Of a DNA stretch of 64,000 bases, positions 34,142 to 42,768 are shown piece after piece; the stretch's first letter is position 1, and each line of letters opens with the position of its first letter. Origin of the DNA: Loktanella sp. (GTDB taxonomy: Bacteria; Pseudomonadota; Alphaproteobacteria; Rhodobacterales; Rhodobacteraceae). The notes beneath the pieces were generated by a model. It was not told where the DNA came from. It saw only the letters and a program-made list of their open reading frames with translations, and searched no databases. The stretch covers positions 62,001 to 126,000 of the forward strand of contig JAFPBO010000033.1 of the NCBI GenBank assembly GCA_017390475.1, in the 5' to 3' direction. The translations under genes and the position numbers were made by a program.

Positions 34142-35017
34142 ATGGATCAGTCAGACACATATCATTATCACGTCATGCGCCGCGCGATTGCGCTGATCGA
34201 TGCGGCGGGTGATGCGCCCTTGTCGCTGAACACGCTGGCCGCGCATATGCAGATGAGCCCCGCGCATTTTCAGCGGCTGTTTTCGACCTGGGTCGGGGTG
34301 TCGCCAAAACGCTATCAACAATATCTGACCCTTGATCACGCCAAGGCGCTGCTGCGCGAGCGGTTCACCACATTGGACACTGCCCATGCTGTCGGGCTGT
34401 CCGGATCAGGCCGGTTGCATGATCTGTTCCTGCGCTGGGAAGCGATGAGCCCCGGTGATTATGCCTTGGGCGGTGCGGGCCTGCGGATCAACTGGGGATG
34501 GTTCGACAGCGCCTTTGGTCCCGCATTGGTCATGGGCACGGATCGCGGCATCTGCGGAATGGCCTTTGCCGCCGAGGCGGGCGAGGCGGCGACCATGCAG
34601 GACCTGCGCCAGCGCTGGCCCAAGGCGGCGTTCAGTGAAAACCCCGATGCTTTGCGGGACTGGGCGACAGCCGCGCTTGGCATGACGGGCCAGACGCAAT
34701 TGCATATGATCGGCGCGCCGTTTCAACTGAAAGTCTGGGAGGCTTTGCTGACCATCCCGTCCGGCCATGTCACCACCTATGGCGAAATCGCGCAATCCAT
34801 AGGCAATCCCAAAGCCGTGCGCGCCGTCGGCACCGCCGTGGGGCGCAACCCGGTCAGTTGGCTGATCCCCTGCCACCGGGCCTTGCGTAAATCCGGCGGA
34901 TTGGGTGGCTATCACTGGGGATTGCCGGTCAAACGGGCGATGCTGGCATGGGAGTCGGCACGCGCCGATGCCGCGTCTGCGGATGAAAATAATTTTATGG
35001 AACCAAAGCTGTTGTAA
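34142..35017 (+). CDS. Ada-like AraC/methylated-DNA-cysteine methyltransferase
   Basis: The 291-residue protein fuses an AraC-type helix-turn-helix (about residues 10-105, LSLNTLAAHMQMSPAHFQRLFSTWVGVSPKRYQQY) to an O6-alkylguanine transferase domain. The active-site Cys lies in SWLIPCHRAL, near residue 243. Compared with classical Ada, the N-terminal methylphosphotriester zinc domain is missing. It can repair O6-methylguanine directly and may regulate genes, but cannot sense phosphotriesters in the Ada manner. It is divergent from nth. Confidence 0.9.
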   Translation: MDQSDTYHYHVMRRAIALIDAAGDAPLSLNTLAAHMQMSPAHFQRLFSTWVGVSPKRYQQYLTLDHAKALLRERFTTLDTAHAVGLSGSGRLHDLFLRWEAMSPGDYALGGAGLRINWGWFDSAFGPALVMGTDRGICGMAFAAEAGEAATMQDLRQRWPKAAFSENPDALRDWATAALGMTGQTQLHMIGAPFQLKVWEALLTIPSGHVTTYGEIAQSIGNPKAVRAVGTAVGRNPVSWLIPCHRALRKSGGLGGYHWGLPVKRAMLAWESARADAASADENNFMEPKLL

Positions 35018-35105
35018 ACCGTTATTGGATAGCAGCGCGCTTGTTGTCATAAGAAAGCGTGTAACCCGCGCAGACTTGCGCATCCTAAATAATGGAATCA
35101 CTGTC

Positions 35106-35762
35106 ATGATCTTCTCGAAATTTCCGCTGGCGATCGCTGCTGTATCGCTCGTCGCTGTGGCCGCCTGTGATCCGGGCGCGCCGAACCAAAGCCAGAACAC
35201 ACGTCAGGGTGCCGTCATCGGCGCGCTGGGTGGTGCCGCTGCTGGCGCGCTGGTCGGCAACGATGGCACCGTGCGTGAACGCAATCAGGCGGCGCTGATC
35301 GGCGCTGCATTGGGTGCAGGCGTTGGCGCTGGCGTCGGCAACAGCATGGACCGTCAGGCCGAAGAACTGCGCCGTCAGCTGCGCAGCGATGTGGGCGTAT
35401 CCAACAACGGCAACAACCTTGTCGTCGTGCTGTCACAGGACCTGCTGTTCGCTACCAACAGCACGCAGGTCGGCGCACAATCGCAGAATGATCTGCTGAT
35501 CGTCGCACAATCGCTGAACAACTATCCGAACTCGACCGTCAACGTGATCGGCCATACCGATAACGTCGGCTCCGCTGCCTTCAATCAGGACCTGTCCGAA
35601 CGTCGCGCAGCAGCTGTTGCCGGTGTCCTGCGCAGCGGCGGCGTGTCGCCAGCGCGGATCCGGTCGATCGGTGCCGGCCTGAACCAGCCTGTGGCCTCCA
35701 ACGCGACAGCGCAGGGCCGTCAGCTGAACCGGCGTGTAGAAATCGTCATCACACCAAACTGA
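35106..35762 (+). CDS. OmpA-family outer-membrane lipoprotein
   Basis: The 218-residue protein has a lipoprotein signal ending VAAC (Cys at residue 20). A glycine-zipper segment follows (GAVIGALGGAAAGALVGN and ALIGAALGAGVGAGVGNSMD). The C-terminal OmpA/Pal peptidoglycan-binding domain includes NVIGHTDNVGSAAFNQDLSERRAAAVAGVL. It resembles YiaD-type proteins and would tether the outer membrane to peptidoglycan. Start ATG 35106 is the only one that gives the signal peptide. A strong terminator follows. Confidence 0.9.
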   Translation: MIFSKFPLAIAAVSLVAVAACDPGAPNQSQNTRQGAVIGALGGAAAGALVGNDGTVRERNQAALIGAALGAGVGAGVGNSMDRQAEELRRQLRSDVGVSNNGNNLVVVLSQDLLFATNSTQVGAQSQNDLLIVAQSLNNYPNSTVNVIGHTDNVGSAAFNQDLSERRAAAVAGVLRSGGVSPARIRSIGAGLNQPVASNATAQGRQLNRRVEIVITPN

Positions 35763-35783
35763 TTTTTTCCGATCAGTTTCGTC

Positions 35784-35812
35784 AAAGGGCCGCAGCATTG
35801 CGGCCCTTTTCG
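35784..35812 (+). terminator. Intrinsic terminator of the OmpA lipoprotein gene
   Basis: An 11-bp perfect stem (AAAGGGCCGCA / TGCGGCCCTTT) with loop GCAT is followed by TTCGTTT, 22 nt after the stop codon. Confidence 0.85.
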
Positions 35813-35828
35813 TTTGATCATCACCCTG

Positions 35829-35844
35829 ACAATGTGATCATTGT
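35829..35844. promoter_or_regulatory. Inverted repeat before the FadR-type regulator gene
   Basis: ACAATG-tgat-CATTGT lies 28 nt before the start codon. It is a plausible autoregulatory operator, but no direct evidence links it to a protein. Confidence 0.4.
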
Positions 35845-35871
35845 GACCTGACCTGAATAAAGAGACGATCC

Positions 35872-36639
35872 ATGCCGTTCGAGCCGGTCTTACAAGAAAA
35901 ACTATCCCACGGCGTTGTGCGCCAGATCGAAGGGCTGATTCTGCGCGGTATCCTGCGCCCCGGCGAACGCCTGCCCTCTGAACGCGACCTGAGCGAGACG
36001 ATGCAGGTTTCGCGCCCGTCCCTGCGCGAGGCTTTGGCCGATCTGCAGAACCGTGGCCTGCTGACCTCGCGCGCGGGGGCCGGGGTATTCGTCGCCGATG
36101 TGCTGGGCTCTGCCTTTTCGCCCGCCCTGGTGGCGCTGTTTGCCGCCCATGACGAGGCCTTGTTCGACTACATCAGTTTTCGCCGCGATATGGAGGGGCT
36201 GGCCGCCGAACGCGCCGCCCGTCTGGGAAGTGACACCGATCTGAAGGTCATCGACACGATCTTTCAAAAGATGGAAGCCGCGCATCAGAAACGCAACCCG
36301 GCCGAAGAGGCCAGCCTTGACGCTGATTTCCACCTTGCCATCATCGAGGCCAGCCATAACATCATCATGCTGCATATGATGCGGTCGATGTATGATCTGC
36401 TGCGCGAAGGCGTGTTCTACAACCGCAATATCATGTTCAAACAGCGCACCACCCGCGATGCCTTGCTGGACCAGCACCGCCTGATCAATACCGGCTTGCA
36501 GGCGCGCGATCCACAGGCCGCCCGCGCCGCGGTCGAGGCGCATCTGAACTATGTCGAAATGGACCTGACCAACCAGCAAAAGGCCGACCGGAACGAGGAA
36601 TTTGCCGTCAAACGGTTCCAGCACGAAATCCGCCGCTAA
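35872..36639 (+). CDS. GntR-family (FadR subfamily) transcriptional regulator
   Basis: The 255-residue protein has an N-terminal GntR winged helix (VVRQIEGLILRGILRPGERLPSERDLSETMQVSRPSLREALADLQNRGLL) and a C-terminal all-helical FCD ligand domain with the metal-binding pattern D...H...H (LDADFHLAIIEASHNIIML and DQHRLINTGL). It is most similar in layout to PdhR/LldR/GlcC. The ligand may be an organic acid such as pyruvate, lactate or glycolate; this is inference. It stands alone between strong terminators. Confidence 0.88.
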   Translation: MPFEPVLQEKLSHGVVRQIEGLILRGILRPGERLPSERDLSETMQVSRPSLREALADLQNRGLLTSRAGAGVFVADVLGSAFSPALVALFAAHDEALFDYISFRRDMEGLAAERAARLGSDTDLKVIDTIFQKMEAAHQKRNPAEEASLDADFHLAIIEASHNIIMLHMMRSMYDLLREGVFYNRNIMFKQRTTRDALLDQHRLINTGLQARDPQAARAAVEAHLNYVEMDLTNQQKADRNEEFAVKRFQHEIRR

Positions 36640-36645
36640 AACAAA

Positions 36646-36680
36646 GAAAGCCCGGACATCACGCTGATGTCCGGGCTTTC
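36646..36680. terminator. Bidirectional terminator between gntR-type gene and atpF
   Basis: A 16-bp perfect stem GAAAGCCCGGACATCA / TGATGTCCGGGCTTTC with a 3-nt loop. A TTTGTTTT run on the minus strand makes it a good terminator for the atp operon, and it also follows the regulator gene stop. Confidence 0.85.
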
Positions 36681-36703
36681 AAATCCGTCAGAAACTTGCT
36701 GGA

Positions 36704-37261
36704 TTAATGCAATTTCTCGGCCACAACAGTGATCGATTCATCGATCATCTTGTTGGCGGCAGTTGCGTCCATCTGATTGGCGATCACTTCTTTTGCCACG
36801 CTGACGGCAATCGTCACCGCCTGATCACGGATATCCTTGATCGCAGCAGCCTGCGCCGAGGCGATCTGCTCTTCTGCACCGGCCAGGCGGCGGGTGATGG
36901 ATTTGGCGATATCTTCCTTGGCGGCAGTCGCAGCGGCATTCGCTTCCTGCTTGGCAGCGGCAACGATGCGGTCGGCCTGCGCCTGGACATCTTTTTGCTT
37001 ACGCTCGTAGGATGCCAGCAGCGCCTGCGCTTCTTCGCGCAATGCCTTGGCTTCGTCGAGTTCGGACCGGATCGTCAGCGCGCGTTTGTCCAACAGGCCG
37101 CCGATCAGCGCTGGAACCTTGTAATACAGCAGAATGCCGATGAAGACGACAAAGGCGATGCTGACGACAAAGTCCGTATTGCGCAGCGAAAAGAACGGAT
37201 AATCAGCCGCCATCGCGGGCGAGGCCGCAAGGGCAAGGAAAGCTGTGGTCAAAATACGCAT
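36704..37261 (-). CDS. atpF: F-type ATP synthase subunit b
   Basis: The 185-residue peripheral-stalk subunit has a signal-like N-terminus (MRILTTAFLALAASPAMAA) and one membrane segment (VVSIAFVVFIGILLYYKVPALI). A long Ala/Glu/Lys-rich helix follows (EEAQALLASYERKQKDVQAQADRIVAAAKQEANAAA). It is the last gene of the Fo operon atpI-B-E-X-F, three nt after atpX. It links Fo to F1, and the F1 genes are not in this window, as is usual in Rhodobacterales. Confidence 0.94.
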   Translation of the reverse strand: MRILTTAFLALAASPAMAADYPFFSLRNTDFVVSIAFVVFIGILLYYKVPALIGGLLDKRALTIRSELDEAKALREEAQALLASYERKQKDVQAQADRIVAAAKQEANAAATAAKEDIAKSITRRLAGAEEQIASAQAAAIKDIRDQAVTIAVSVAKEVIANQMDATAANKMIDESITVVAEKLH

Positions 37262-37264
37262 GGC

Positions 37265-37810
37265 TTATCCTTTCATCCGCGCCGTAACGGCTGCGGTGAT
37301 GGTCTTGGCATCGGCGGTCCCGCCCATGGCCAGCACCAGTTCTTTGGCAGTGTCCTTGGCAACGGCAGTGATGCTTTTGACCGAACTCTCGCGGATTTCT
37401 GCAATGGCTGCTTCGCTTTCGGCGGTCTTTGCAGCGATTTCAGCATCAGCCTTTTGCAGCTCGATATCAAGCTCGGCCTGAATATCGGCCTTAGCTGTGG
37501 CGATGATCGCCTGCGCCTCTGTCCGCGCATCGGCAAGAGCCTGTTCATAGGCGGCTTCGGCCTGTGCGGCTTTGTTTCTGTAATCTTCGGCGGCAGCGAT
37601 GTCATTGGTGATCGTGCCGGACCGTTCCGCCAGAACCGCCCCGATCCGGGGCAAGGCGATGCGCGACAGCACGAAGAAAATGGCGATAAGCGTGATGATC
37701 AGCCAGAAAATCTGGTTTGGCATCCAATCTGCGCAAAGCTGCGGCATCCCAAGGGCGTAACCCCCGGCATCAACGCAAACACCTGCGACTTGGTTTGTTT
37801 CTGTTTCCAT
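37265..37810 (-). CDS. atpX: F-type ATP synthase subunit b'
   Basis: The 181-residue b' subunit has the conserved [33 protein letters not shown] membrane segment near residues 25-55 and a long alpha-helical stalk rich in Ala and Glu. Phototrophic bacteria and relatives encode b and b' separately, forming a heterodimeric stalk. The gene lies between atpE and atpF and is called atpX in Rhodobacter and atpF2 or atpG elsewhere. Confidence 0.94.
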   Translation of the reverse strand: METETNQVAGVCVDAGGYALGMPQLCADWMPNQIFWLIITLIAIFFVLSRIALPRIGAVLAERSGTITNDIAAAEDYRNKAAQAEAAYEQALADARTEAQAIIATAKADIQAELDIELQKADAEIAAKTAESEAAIAEIRESSVKSITAVAKDTAKELVLAMGGTADAKTITAAVTARMKG

Positions 37811-37890
37811 GCTGGCCCCCGAACACCTTGAATGTTTACCGACCGGCGCGCATCAACGCGCCGGTCGGTCGTAAGGATGTGGGTTCGTTC

Positions 37891-38115
37891 TTAGACTGCG
37901 AACATCAGCAGAAGCGCTGCGAGGAACGAGAAGATCCCCAAAGCTTCTGCGAATGCCAGACCGATGAACAATGTGGCTGTCTGACCAGCCGCAGCGGATG
38001 GGTTGCGCAATGCGCCCGACAGATAGCTGCCAGCCACGTTGCCGACGCCGAGTGCGGCAAAGCCTGAACCGAATGCAGCCAGACCAGCCCCGAGATGTGC
38101 GAGTTCGCCTTCCAT
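37891..38115 (-). CDS. atpE: F-type ATP synthase subunit c
   Basis: The 74-residue proteolipid forms the c-ring. Two hydrophobic helices flank the polar loop LRNPS (residues 36-40), and the proton-carrying glutamate is E57 in [11 protein letters not shown]. Start at 38115 (MEGELAHLG) is set by AAGGAG seven bases upstream. The 18-codon longer frame is rejected. The Gly-rich first helix ([20 protein letters not shown]) is typical of c subunits. Confidence 0.96.
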   Translation of the reverse strand: MEGELAHLGAGLAAFGSGFAALGVGNVAGSYLSGALRNPSAAAGQTATLFIGLAFAEALGIFSFLAALLLMFAV

Positions 38116-38174
38116 GTGAATTCTCCTTACGATTGGAAGTTGAGTAGAAGGATGGGTGATGTCACCCAACCAAT

Positions 38175-38927
38175 TTAGTGATGCGGGTGAAGTGCGTCCT
38201 TGAGATAGACACAGATCAGGATCGTGAAGACATAGGCCTGAATGCCGGCAACCAGCACCTCCAGCCCATAGATGGCGACGATGCCAAGGATCGCTGCCGG
38301 GCTTGCCACCGCGATGGCGGCGAAACCGGCGAAGACTTTCAGAACGACGTGACCGGCGGCGATGTTGCCGACCAGACGAATGGACAGGCTGACCGGACGC
38401 ACGAAGTAGGAAATGATCTCGATCAGCGCGATGACCGGGCGCAGGGCCAAAGGTGCGGCAGAGACCCAGAACAGGCTCAGGAAGCCCATGCCGTTCTTGA
38501 CGAAACCCAGAATGGTGATCGCAATGAAGGCACCGAAACCCAGCGTCGCAGTGACCGCGATCATCGAGGTCGGGCTATAGGACATCGGGATCAGCGCGAG
38601 GTAGTTCGCAAACAGGATGAACAGGAATACCGTCATCACATAGGGGAAATACCGTGTCGCATCCTTGCCGCTGATATCTTCGATCATCTTGTAGATGAAG
38701 CCATAGATCATCTCGACAACCGACTGCGTACGCGACGGGATGATCGCCCGGCCCCGGCTGCCCAGAACGAACAACGCGAAGATGCACAGCAGCGTGATAC
38801 CCATCCAGACAGTCACATTGGTGACTGTATACCAATTGACGACGCCATCCCCAAAAGCCGGTTTGACGATGAACTGGTCCAAAGGATGGAAGACAAGGCC
38901 GGGGCCGGATTGTTCTTCAGGTTCCAT
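38175..38927 (-). CDS. atpB: F-type ATP synthase subunit a
   Basis: The 250-residue multi-pass membrane protein forms the proton half-channels. The essential arginine lies in [16 protein letters not shown], and the family-typical [22 protein letters not shown] segment is present. I choose ATG 38927 because AAAGGG lies eight bases upstream; ATG 38933, two codons earlier, leaves only 2 nt and is less likely. It overlaps the 3' end of atpI by about 11 nt, so translation is probably coupled. Confidence 0.94.
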   Translation of the reverse strand: MEPEEQSGPGLVFHPLDQFIVKPAFGDGVVNWYTVTNVTVWMGITLLCIFALFVLGSRGRAIIPSRTQSVVEMIYGFIYKMIEDISGKDATRYFPYVMTVFLFILFANYLALIPMSYSPTSMIAVTATLGFGAFIAITILGFVKNGMGFLSLFWVSAAPLALRPVIALIEIISYFVRPVSLSIRLVGNIAAGHVVLKVFAGFAAIAVASPAAILGIVAIYGLEVLVAGIQAYVFTILICVYLKDALHPHH

Positions 38928-39252
38928 CTGCATCACCCTTTTCTGCCGCAGCATTCTGCTGCTTGATCTGCACCTCTGCCGCCGAGCGCATCATCGTCTG
39001 CACACCGGCCACGAGGCCCAAAATGATAAACAGCACCAAGAATATCGGCATGGTCCCCAGAAGGTGATCCAACCCATATCCGATGCCAAAGCCGATCCCA
39101 AGACCGGCAACCAGCTCGACCACCATCCGCCAGGCGAGTTGTGCCTGAGAATAATGTTCTTCCGCATGGTCCTTGACCTTTGCCGGTGCTTTCAGCGCCG
39201 CAATCTTCGCGTCCAGCGCCTTGAGGCGGTCTGCGTCTTGCGGGTCCGGCAT
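38917..39252 (-). CDS. atpI: AtpI/AtpZ ATP synthase assembly protein
   Basis: The 111-residue protein has two membrane segments ([23 protein letters not shown] and [19 protein letters not shown]) and a charged N-terminus. It is the first gene of the Fo operon and is thought to help assemble the c-ring or act as a magnesium/calcium channel. Start ATG 39252 follows AAGGGG. The 209-nt region upstream, toward the ArsR gene, presumably holds the operon promoter. Confidence 0.9.
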   Translation of the reverse strand: MPDPQDADRLKALDAKIAALKAPAKVKDHAEEHYSQAQLAWRMVVELVAGLGIGFGIGYGLDHLLGTMPIFLVLFIILGLVAGVQTMMRSAAEVQIKQQNAAAEKGDADGT

Positions 39253-39414
39253 TGGTTTGGCCCCTTTGGAAGGTTGTGCAGGGTTTAGGGGCAGGTCCGC
39301 ACAGAGTCAAGTTGTGACGTCAGCCTGTTACTACCCTGTTTTTCTTGAGTATTTTTGGAAATAGGAAGCGGCAAGGGGGGCTGTGATGCGGGCCTTTTGC
39401 CCGATATCCATATT

Positions 39415-39428
39415 CAACCAAACGGTTG
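39415..39428. promoter_or_regulatory. ArsR-type operator candidate
   Basis: CAACC-aaac-GGTTG lies 33 nt upstream of the ArsR gene start. Similar AACC/GGTT palindromes are common before ArsR/SdpR-like regulator genes and suggest autoregulation. Confidence 0.5.
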
Positions 39429-39461
39429 CCTTTTTTCTGCGGCTGTGGCGTAAGCGAACCT

Positions 39462-39806
39462 ATGAACACATCGCTCGACATCATCTTTGCCGCCCTTGCG
39501 GACCCGACCCGCCGCGCGATCCTCGCGATGTTGCTGGAAGATGACATGGCGGTCACCGATGTGGCAGAGCCGTTTGCCATGTCACTGGCAGCGATTTCCA
39601 AGCACCTTGGCGTGCTGACCGCCGCGGGCCTGATCAGTCAGGAAAAGCGGGGCCGCGTGAAATGGTGCAAACTTGAACCCGACGCCCTGCGCGCCGCTTC
39701 GGTCTGGATGCAGGGGTTCGGGCAGATGGGCGCGATTGATCTGGATGCGTTCGAGGCGTTTCTGGACCGGGAATTCGATCAGGATGCCTCTGCTTCCTTC
39801 AGATAA
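39462..39806 (+). CDS. ArsR-family transcriptional regulator
   Basis: The 114-residue winged-helix protein has the ArsR core DIIFAALADPTRRAILAMLLEDDMAVTDVAEPFAMSLAAISKHLGVLTAAGLISQEKRGRVKWCKL. There is no ELCVCDL metal site, so it belongs to the non-metal SdpR-like group. Such genes usually pair with an SRPBCC/AHSA1 gene, which is absent here. Start ATG 39462 replaces a longer frame at 39426 that runs through the operator. The 3' end overlaps the convergent LysR gene by 28 bp. Confidence 0.88.
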   Translation: MNTSLDIIFAALADPTRRAILAMLLEDDMAVTDVAEPFAMSLAAISKHLGVLTAAGLISQEKRGRVKWCKLEPDALRAASVWMQGFGQMGAIDLDAFEAFLDREFDQDASASFR

Positions 39807-40660
39807 TCCTTCAAAAACCGCAAAAACGCCTGCACCTTGGTCGTGCGGTGCAGATCGACATGGGTGACCAGCCACAAGGGCGCGGTCCAGGCATCCATGC
39901 TGGGGATCACCTCTGTCAAACCCGACCCTTCGGTGCATTGCTGGCTCAGCACGAAACCGATCCCGGCACCGGCCATGACGGCATCCTGCATATTGCGCTG
40001 GTCCGTGGCACGATAGCTCAGACACTCATCCGGCACCTGCCCGCGCAGCCAGCGTTCAAACGGCGCGCGGGATGTATCGTCATCGCTAGTGACAAAACGG
40101 TGGTTGCGCAGATCATCCATACCATCCGGCAGCCCGTGTCGTGCGATATAAGCGGCAGAGGCCACCAGCGACATCCGCTGCGCCATCAGCGGCTGCACGA
40201 CATTATCGGGCTCTTCGGGCATATTGCCCGCCCGGATCGCGACATGGGCCTCGCCATATTCCAGCCGGAACACACGTACGCCGCTGCGGTATCTGATCCG
40301 CACCTCGGGGTAGAGATCCTGAAACGCCACCATCACCGGGGTCAGCCATTGTGACAAAAGATCGACCGAGGTGATCACCAGATCACCCGACACGCCTTCG
40401 CCCTGCCCTTTGATCCGGCCCGCAAGCTGGGTGAACTGATCATCCGTCGCCTGTGCGACCTGCAACAGGTCCTGCCCGGCCTCGGTCGCGGTATAGCCGC
40501 GCGCATGGCGCTGAAACAGCTTGACCCCCAGCCGCTGTTCCAGCGCATCAATATGCCGGATCACTGTGGCATGATGCACGCCCAGCTCCTCTGCCGCGCC
40601 GCTGACGGTGCCCCGACGCGCCACCTGAAAGGCAGTGCGGATTTCATCCCAATTGTCCAT
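39779..40660 (-). CDS. LysR-family transcriptional regulator
   Basis: The 293-residue protein has an N-terminal LysR winged helix (FQVARRGTVSGAAEELGVHHATVIRHIDALEQRLGVKLFQRHARGYTATEAGQ) and a periplasmic-binding-like effector domain. ATG 40660 (MDNWDEIRTAF) is chosen as the family-like start. It is divergent from the DoxX gene, its most likely target by LysR custom. The effector is unknown. Note the unusual 28-bp convergent overlap with the ArsR gene. Confidence 0.86.
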   Translation of the reverse strand: MDNWDEIRTAFQVARRGTVSGAAEELGVHHATVIRHIDALEQRLGVKLFQRHARGYTATEAGQDLLQVAQATDDQFTQLAGRIKGQGEGVSGDLVITSVDLLSQWLTPVMVAFQDLYPEVRIRYRSGVRVFRLEYGEAHVAIRAGNMPEEPDNVVQPLMAQRMSLVASAAYIARHGLPDGMDDLRNHRFVTSDDDTSRAPFERWLRGQVPDECLSYRATDQRNMQDAVMAGAGIGFVLSQQCTEGSGLTEVIPSMDAWTAPLWLVTHVDLHRTTKVQAFLRFLKDYLKEAEAS

Positions 40661-40779
40661 GATGCTGTCCGTGCGCTGGCAAACGATTAATGGAAAACCT
40701 CTGCCAATCCGTTCATTCATGCAAGGGAATTCGCAAGCCGGTGCTCTTGATAATGACGACAGCGGCCTATCCTTGCCTC

Positions 40780-41148
40780 ATGACCAAGCTCAAAGCCCTG
40801 CGCATCGCGCTCACCCTCGCCTTTCTTTACTTCGGGCTGCGCAAGCTGACCGGTCACAGCACCGATGTCACGATCTACGAGGCGATAGGGTTCGGCCAGT
40901 TCCCCCGCTATGTGACCGGATCGGTCGAGGTGCTGGGCGCCGCCCTGCTCTGGCGGCGCGGCTGGGAAGGCATCGCCGGGCTTCTTTTGCTGGCCACGGT
41001 GATCACCGGCCTCGGCGCTCTGCTGATCTGGGTCGGCCCGCCCTATTGGCATATGCTGGCGCTGATCGCGGGCACCGGCATTATCACCTATGCCTATCGC
41101 GCGCAAATCACTGGGCGGTTGACTCGCGGGCTTTCTGCGCCTAAGTGA
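40780..41148 (+). CDS. DoxX-like membrane protein
   Basis: The 122-residue protein has four hydrophobic segments (LRIALTLAFLYFGLRKL, YVTGSVEVLGAALLW, GLLLLATVITGLGALLIWVG and MLALIAGTGIITYAYR) and matches the DoxX/DoxX-like family. The exact start is uncertain: ATG 40780 is used, and ATG 40753 is also possible. Neither has a clear ribosome-binding site. The family is loosely linked to redox or thiosulfate metabolism; the role here is unknown. It is divergent from the LysR gene. Confidence 0.75.
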   Translation: MTKLKALRIALTLAFLYFGLRKLTGHSTDVTIYEAIGFGQFPRYVTGSVEVLGAALLWRRGWEGIAGLLLLATVITGLGALLIWVGPPYWHMLALIAGTGIITYAYRAQITGRLTRGLSAPK

Positions 41149-41179
41149 CTGCCAATTCCGGATTGCATCTGCTGTCCGG

Positions 41180-41229
41180 TCCCCGCTTGGTGGGGATCGC
41201 CCTCCGTCAGCGCGTTGCGCCCACGGGGG
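41180..41229 (+). ncRNA. Structured leader upstream of ffh
   Basis: Two hairpins precede ffh: CCCC/GGGG (41181-41184 with 41192-41195) and CCTCCG/CGGGGG (41201-41206 with 41224-41229), the second enclosing a GCGC-gtt-GCGC tip. A conserved RNA called the ffh motif has been reported in front of ffh genes; I cannot confirm membership from sequence alone. Confidence 0.4.
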
Positions 41230-41274
41230 CCTTCCTGTTTGGCGGTCACCGCAACGACGAAAAGGCGCGCGCCT

Positions 41275-42768
41275 ATGTTTGAAAATCTCTCCGAACGCCT
41301 GTCAGGTGTTTTCGACAAGCTGACCAAACAAGGTGCGCTGTCCGAGGATGATGTCAAAACCGCCCTGCGCGAGGTGCGGATCGCGTTGCTGGAGGCTGAC
41401 GTATCGCTCCCCGTCGCGCGCGATTTCGTCGCCGCGGTGCAGGCCAAAGCAACCGGCCAGGCCGTCACCAAATCCATCACGCCGGGCCAGCAGGTCGTCA
41501 AGATCGTCCATGACGAATTGCAACGCGTCCTGACCGGCGACGAAGATCCCGGCGCGCTGAAGATCGACAACCCGCCTGCGCCGATCCTGATGGTCGGCCT
41601 GCAAGGGTCGGGGAAAACCACCACCACGGCAAAACTCGCCAAACGGCTGAAGGAACGTGAGGGCAAGAAGGTCCTGATGGCCTCGCTCGACACCAACCGC
41701 CCTGCGGCGATGGAACAGCTGGCTATCCTGGGGATGCAGATCGGCGTCGATACGCTGCCTATCGTCAAGGGCGAAACGCCCGTGCAGATCGCCAAACGCG
41801 CCAAGGTGCAGGCCAGCATGGGCGGCTATGACGTCTATATGCTGGACACCGCAGGCCGTTTGCATATCGATGCCGAACTGATCGCGCAGGCCGCCGCCGT
41901 GCGCGACGTGGCTAACCCACGCGAAACGCTGCTGGTCGTCGATGGCTTGACCGGGCAAGACGCCGTGAATGTCGCGCAGGAATTCGACGACAAGATCGGT
42001 GTGACCGGCGTGGTCCTGACCCGGATGGACGGCGACGGGCGCGGCGGTGCCGCCCTGTCGATGCGCGCGATCACCGGCAAGCCGATCCGTTTCGTCGGCC
42101 TTGGCGAAAAGATGGACGCCATCGAAACCTTCGAGCCATCACGCATCGCAGGCCGCATCCTCGGCATGGGCGATATCGTCGCCCTCGTCGAAAAGGCGCA
42201 GGAGAATATCGAGGCTGAACAAGCCGCGCGGATGATGAAACGGTTCCAGCAGGGCCGGTTCAACATGAACGACCTGAAAATGCAGCTGGAACAGATGCTG
42301 AAAATGGGCGGCATGGAAGGCATGATGGGCATGATGCCCGGTGCTGCCAAAATGGGCAAACAGATGGCCGCATCGGGCATGGATGACAGCATCCTGAAAC
42401 GCCAGATCGCGCTGATCAATTCGATGACCAAAAAAGAACGCGCCAACCCCGATCTGCTCGCCGCCAGCCGCAAGAAACGCATCGCCAAAGGGGCCGGTCT
42501 GGAAGTGTCGGAACTGAACAAACTGGTAAAACAGCACCGCCAGATGGCCGATATGATGAAGAAAATGGGCAAAGGCGGCATGCTGAAACAGGCGATCAAA
42601 GGCATGTTCGGCAAAGGCGGCGCGCCCGAGGGCATGCCCGACATGAACGACCCCAAGGCCATGGCCGAAGCCGCCAAAGCGCTGCAAGGGCGCGGCGGCC
42701 TGCCCGGCTTGGGCGGTGGCGGCATGCAACTGCCCGCGGGCCTGTCGGGTTTTGGCAAAAAGAAATGA
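41275..42768 (+). CDS. ffh: Signal recognition particle protein
   Basis: The 497-residue GTPase binds signal peptides and 4.5S RNA. The N domain leads into the G domain with the P-loop GLQGSGKTTTTAKLA, the G2 region ASLDTNRPAAMEQL, DTAGRL and the G4 motif TRMDGDGRGGAALS. The methionine-rich M domain follows (LKMQLEQMLKMGGMEGMMGMMPGAAKMGKQM) with a Gly/Met-rich tail. Start ATG 41275 (MFENLSERLSG) is the family start. The acetyltransferase gene overlaps its stop (ATGA). Confidence 0.96.
   Translation: MFENLSERLSGVFDKLTKQGALSEDDVKTALREVRIALLEADVSLPVARDFVAAVQAKATGQAVTKSITPGQQVVKIVHDELQRVLTGDEDPGALKIDNPPAPILMVGLQGSGKTTTTAKLAKRLKEREGKKVLMASLDTNRPAAMEQLAILGMQIGVDTLPIVKGETPVQIAKRAKVQASMGGYDVYMLDTAGRLHIDAELIAQAAAVRDVANPRETLLVVDGLTGQDAVNVAQEFDDKIGVTGVVLTRMDGDGRGGAALSMRAITGKPIRFVGLGEKMDAIETFEPSRIAGRILGMGDIVALVEKAQENIEAEQAARMMKRFQQGRFNMNDLKMQLEQMLKMGGMEGMMGMMPGAAKMGKQMAASGMDDSILKRQIALINSMTKKERANPDLLAASRKKRIAKGAGLEVSELNKLVKQHRQMADMMKKMGKGGMLKQAIKGMFGKGGAPEGMPDMNDPKAMAEAAKALQGRGGLPGLGGGGMQLPAGLSGFGKKK

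Noticed and set aside
41149..41274. 4.5S SRP RNA gene next to ffh
   Set aside because: The region lacks the GGAAGGAAGCA-type conserved loop of SRP RNA.
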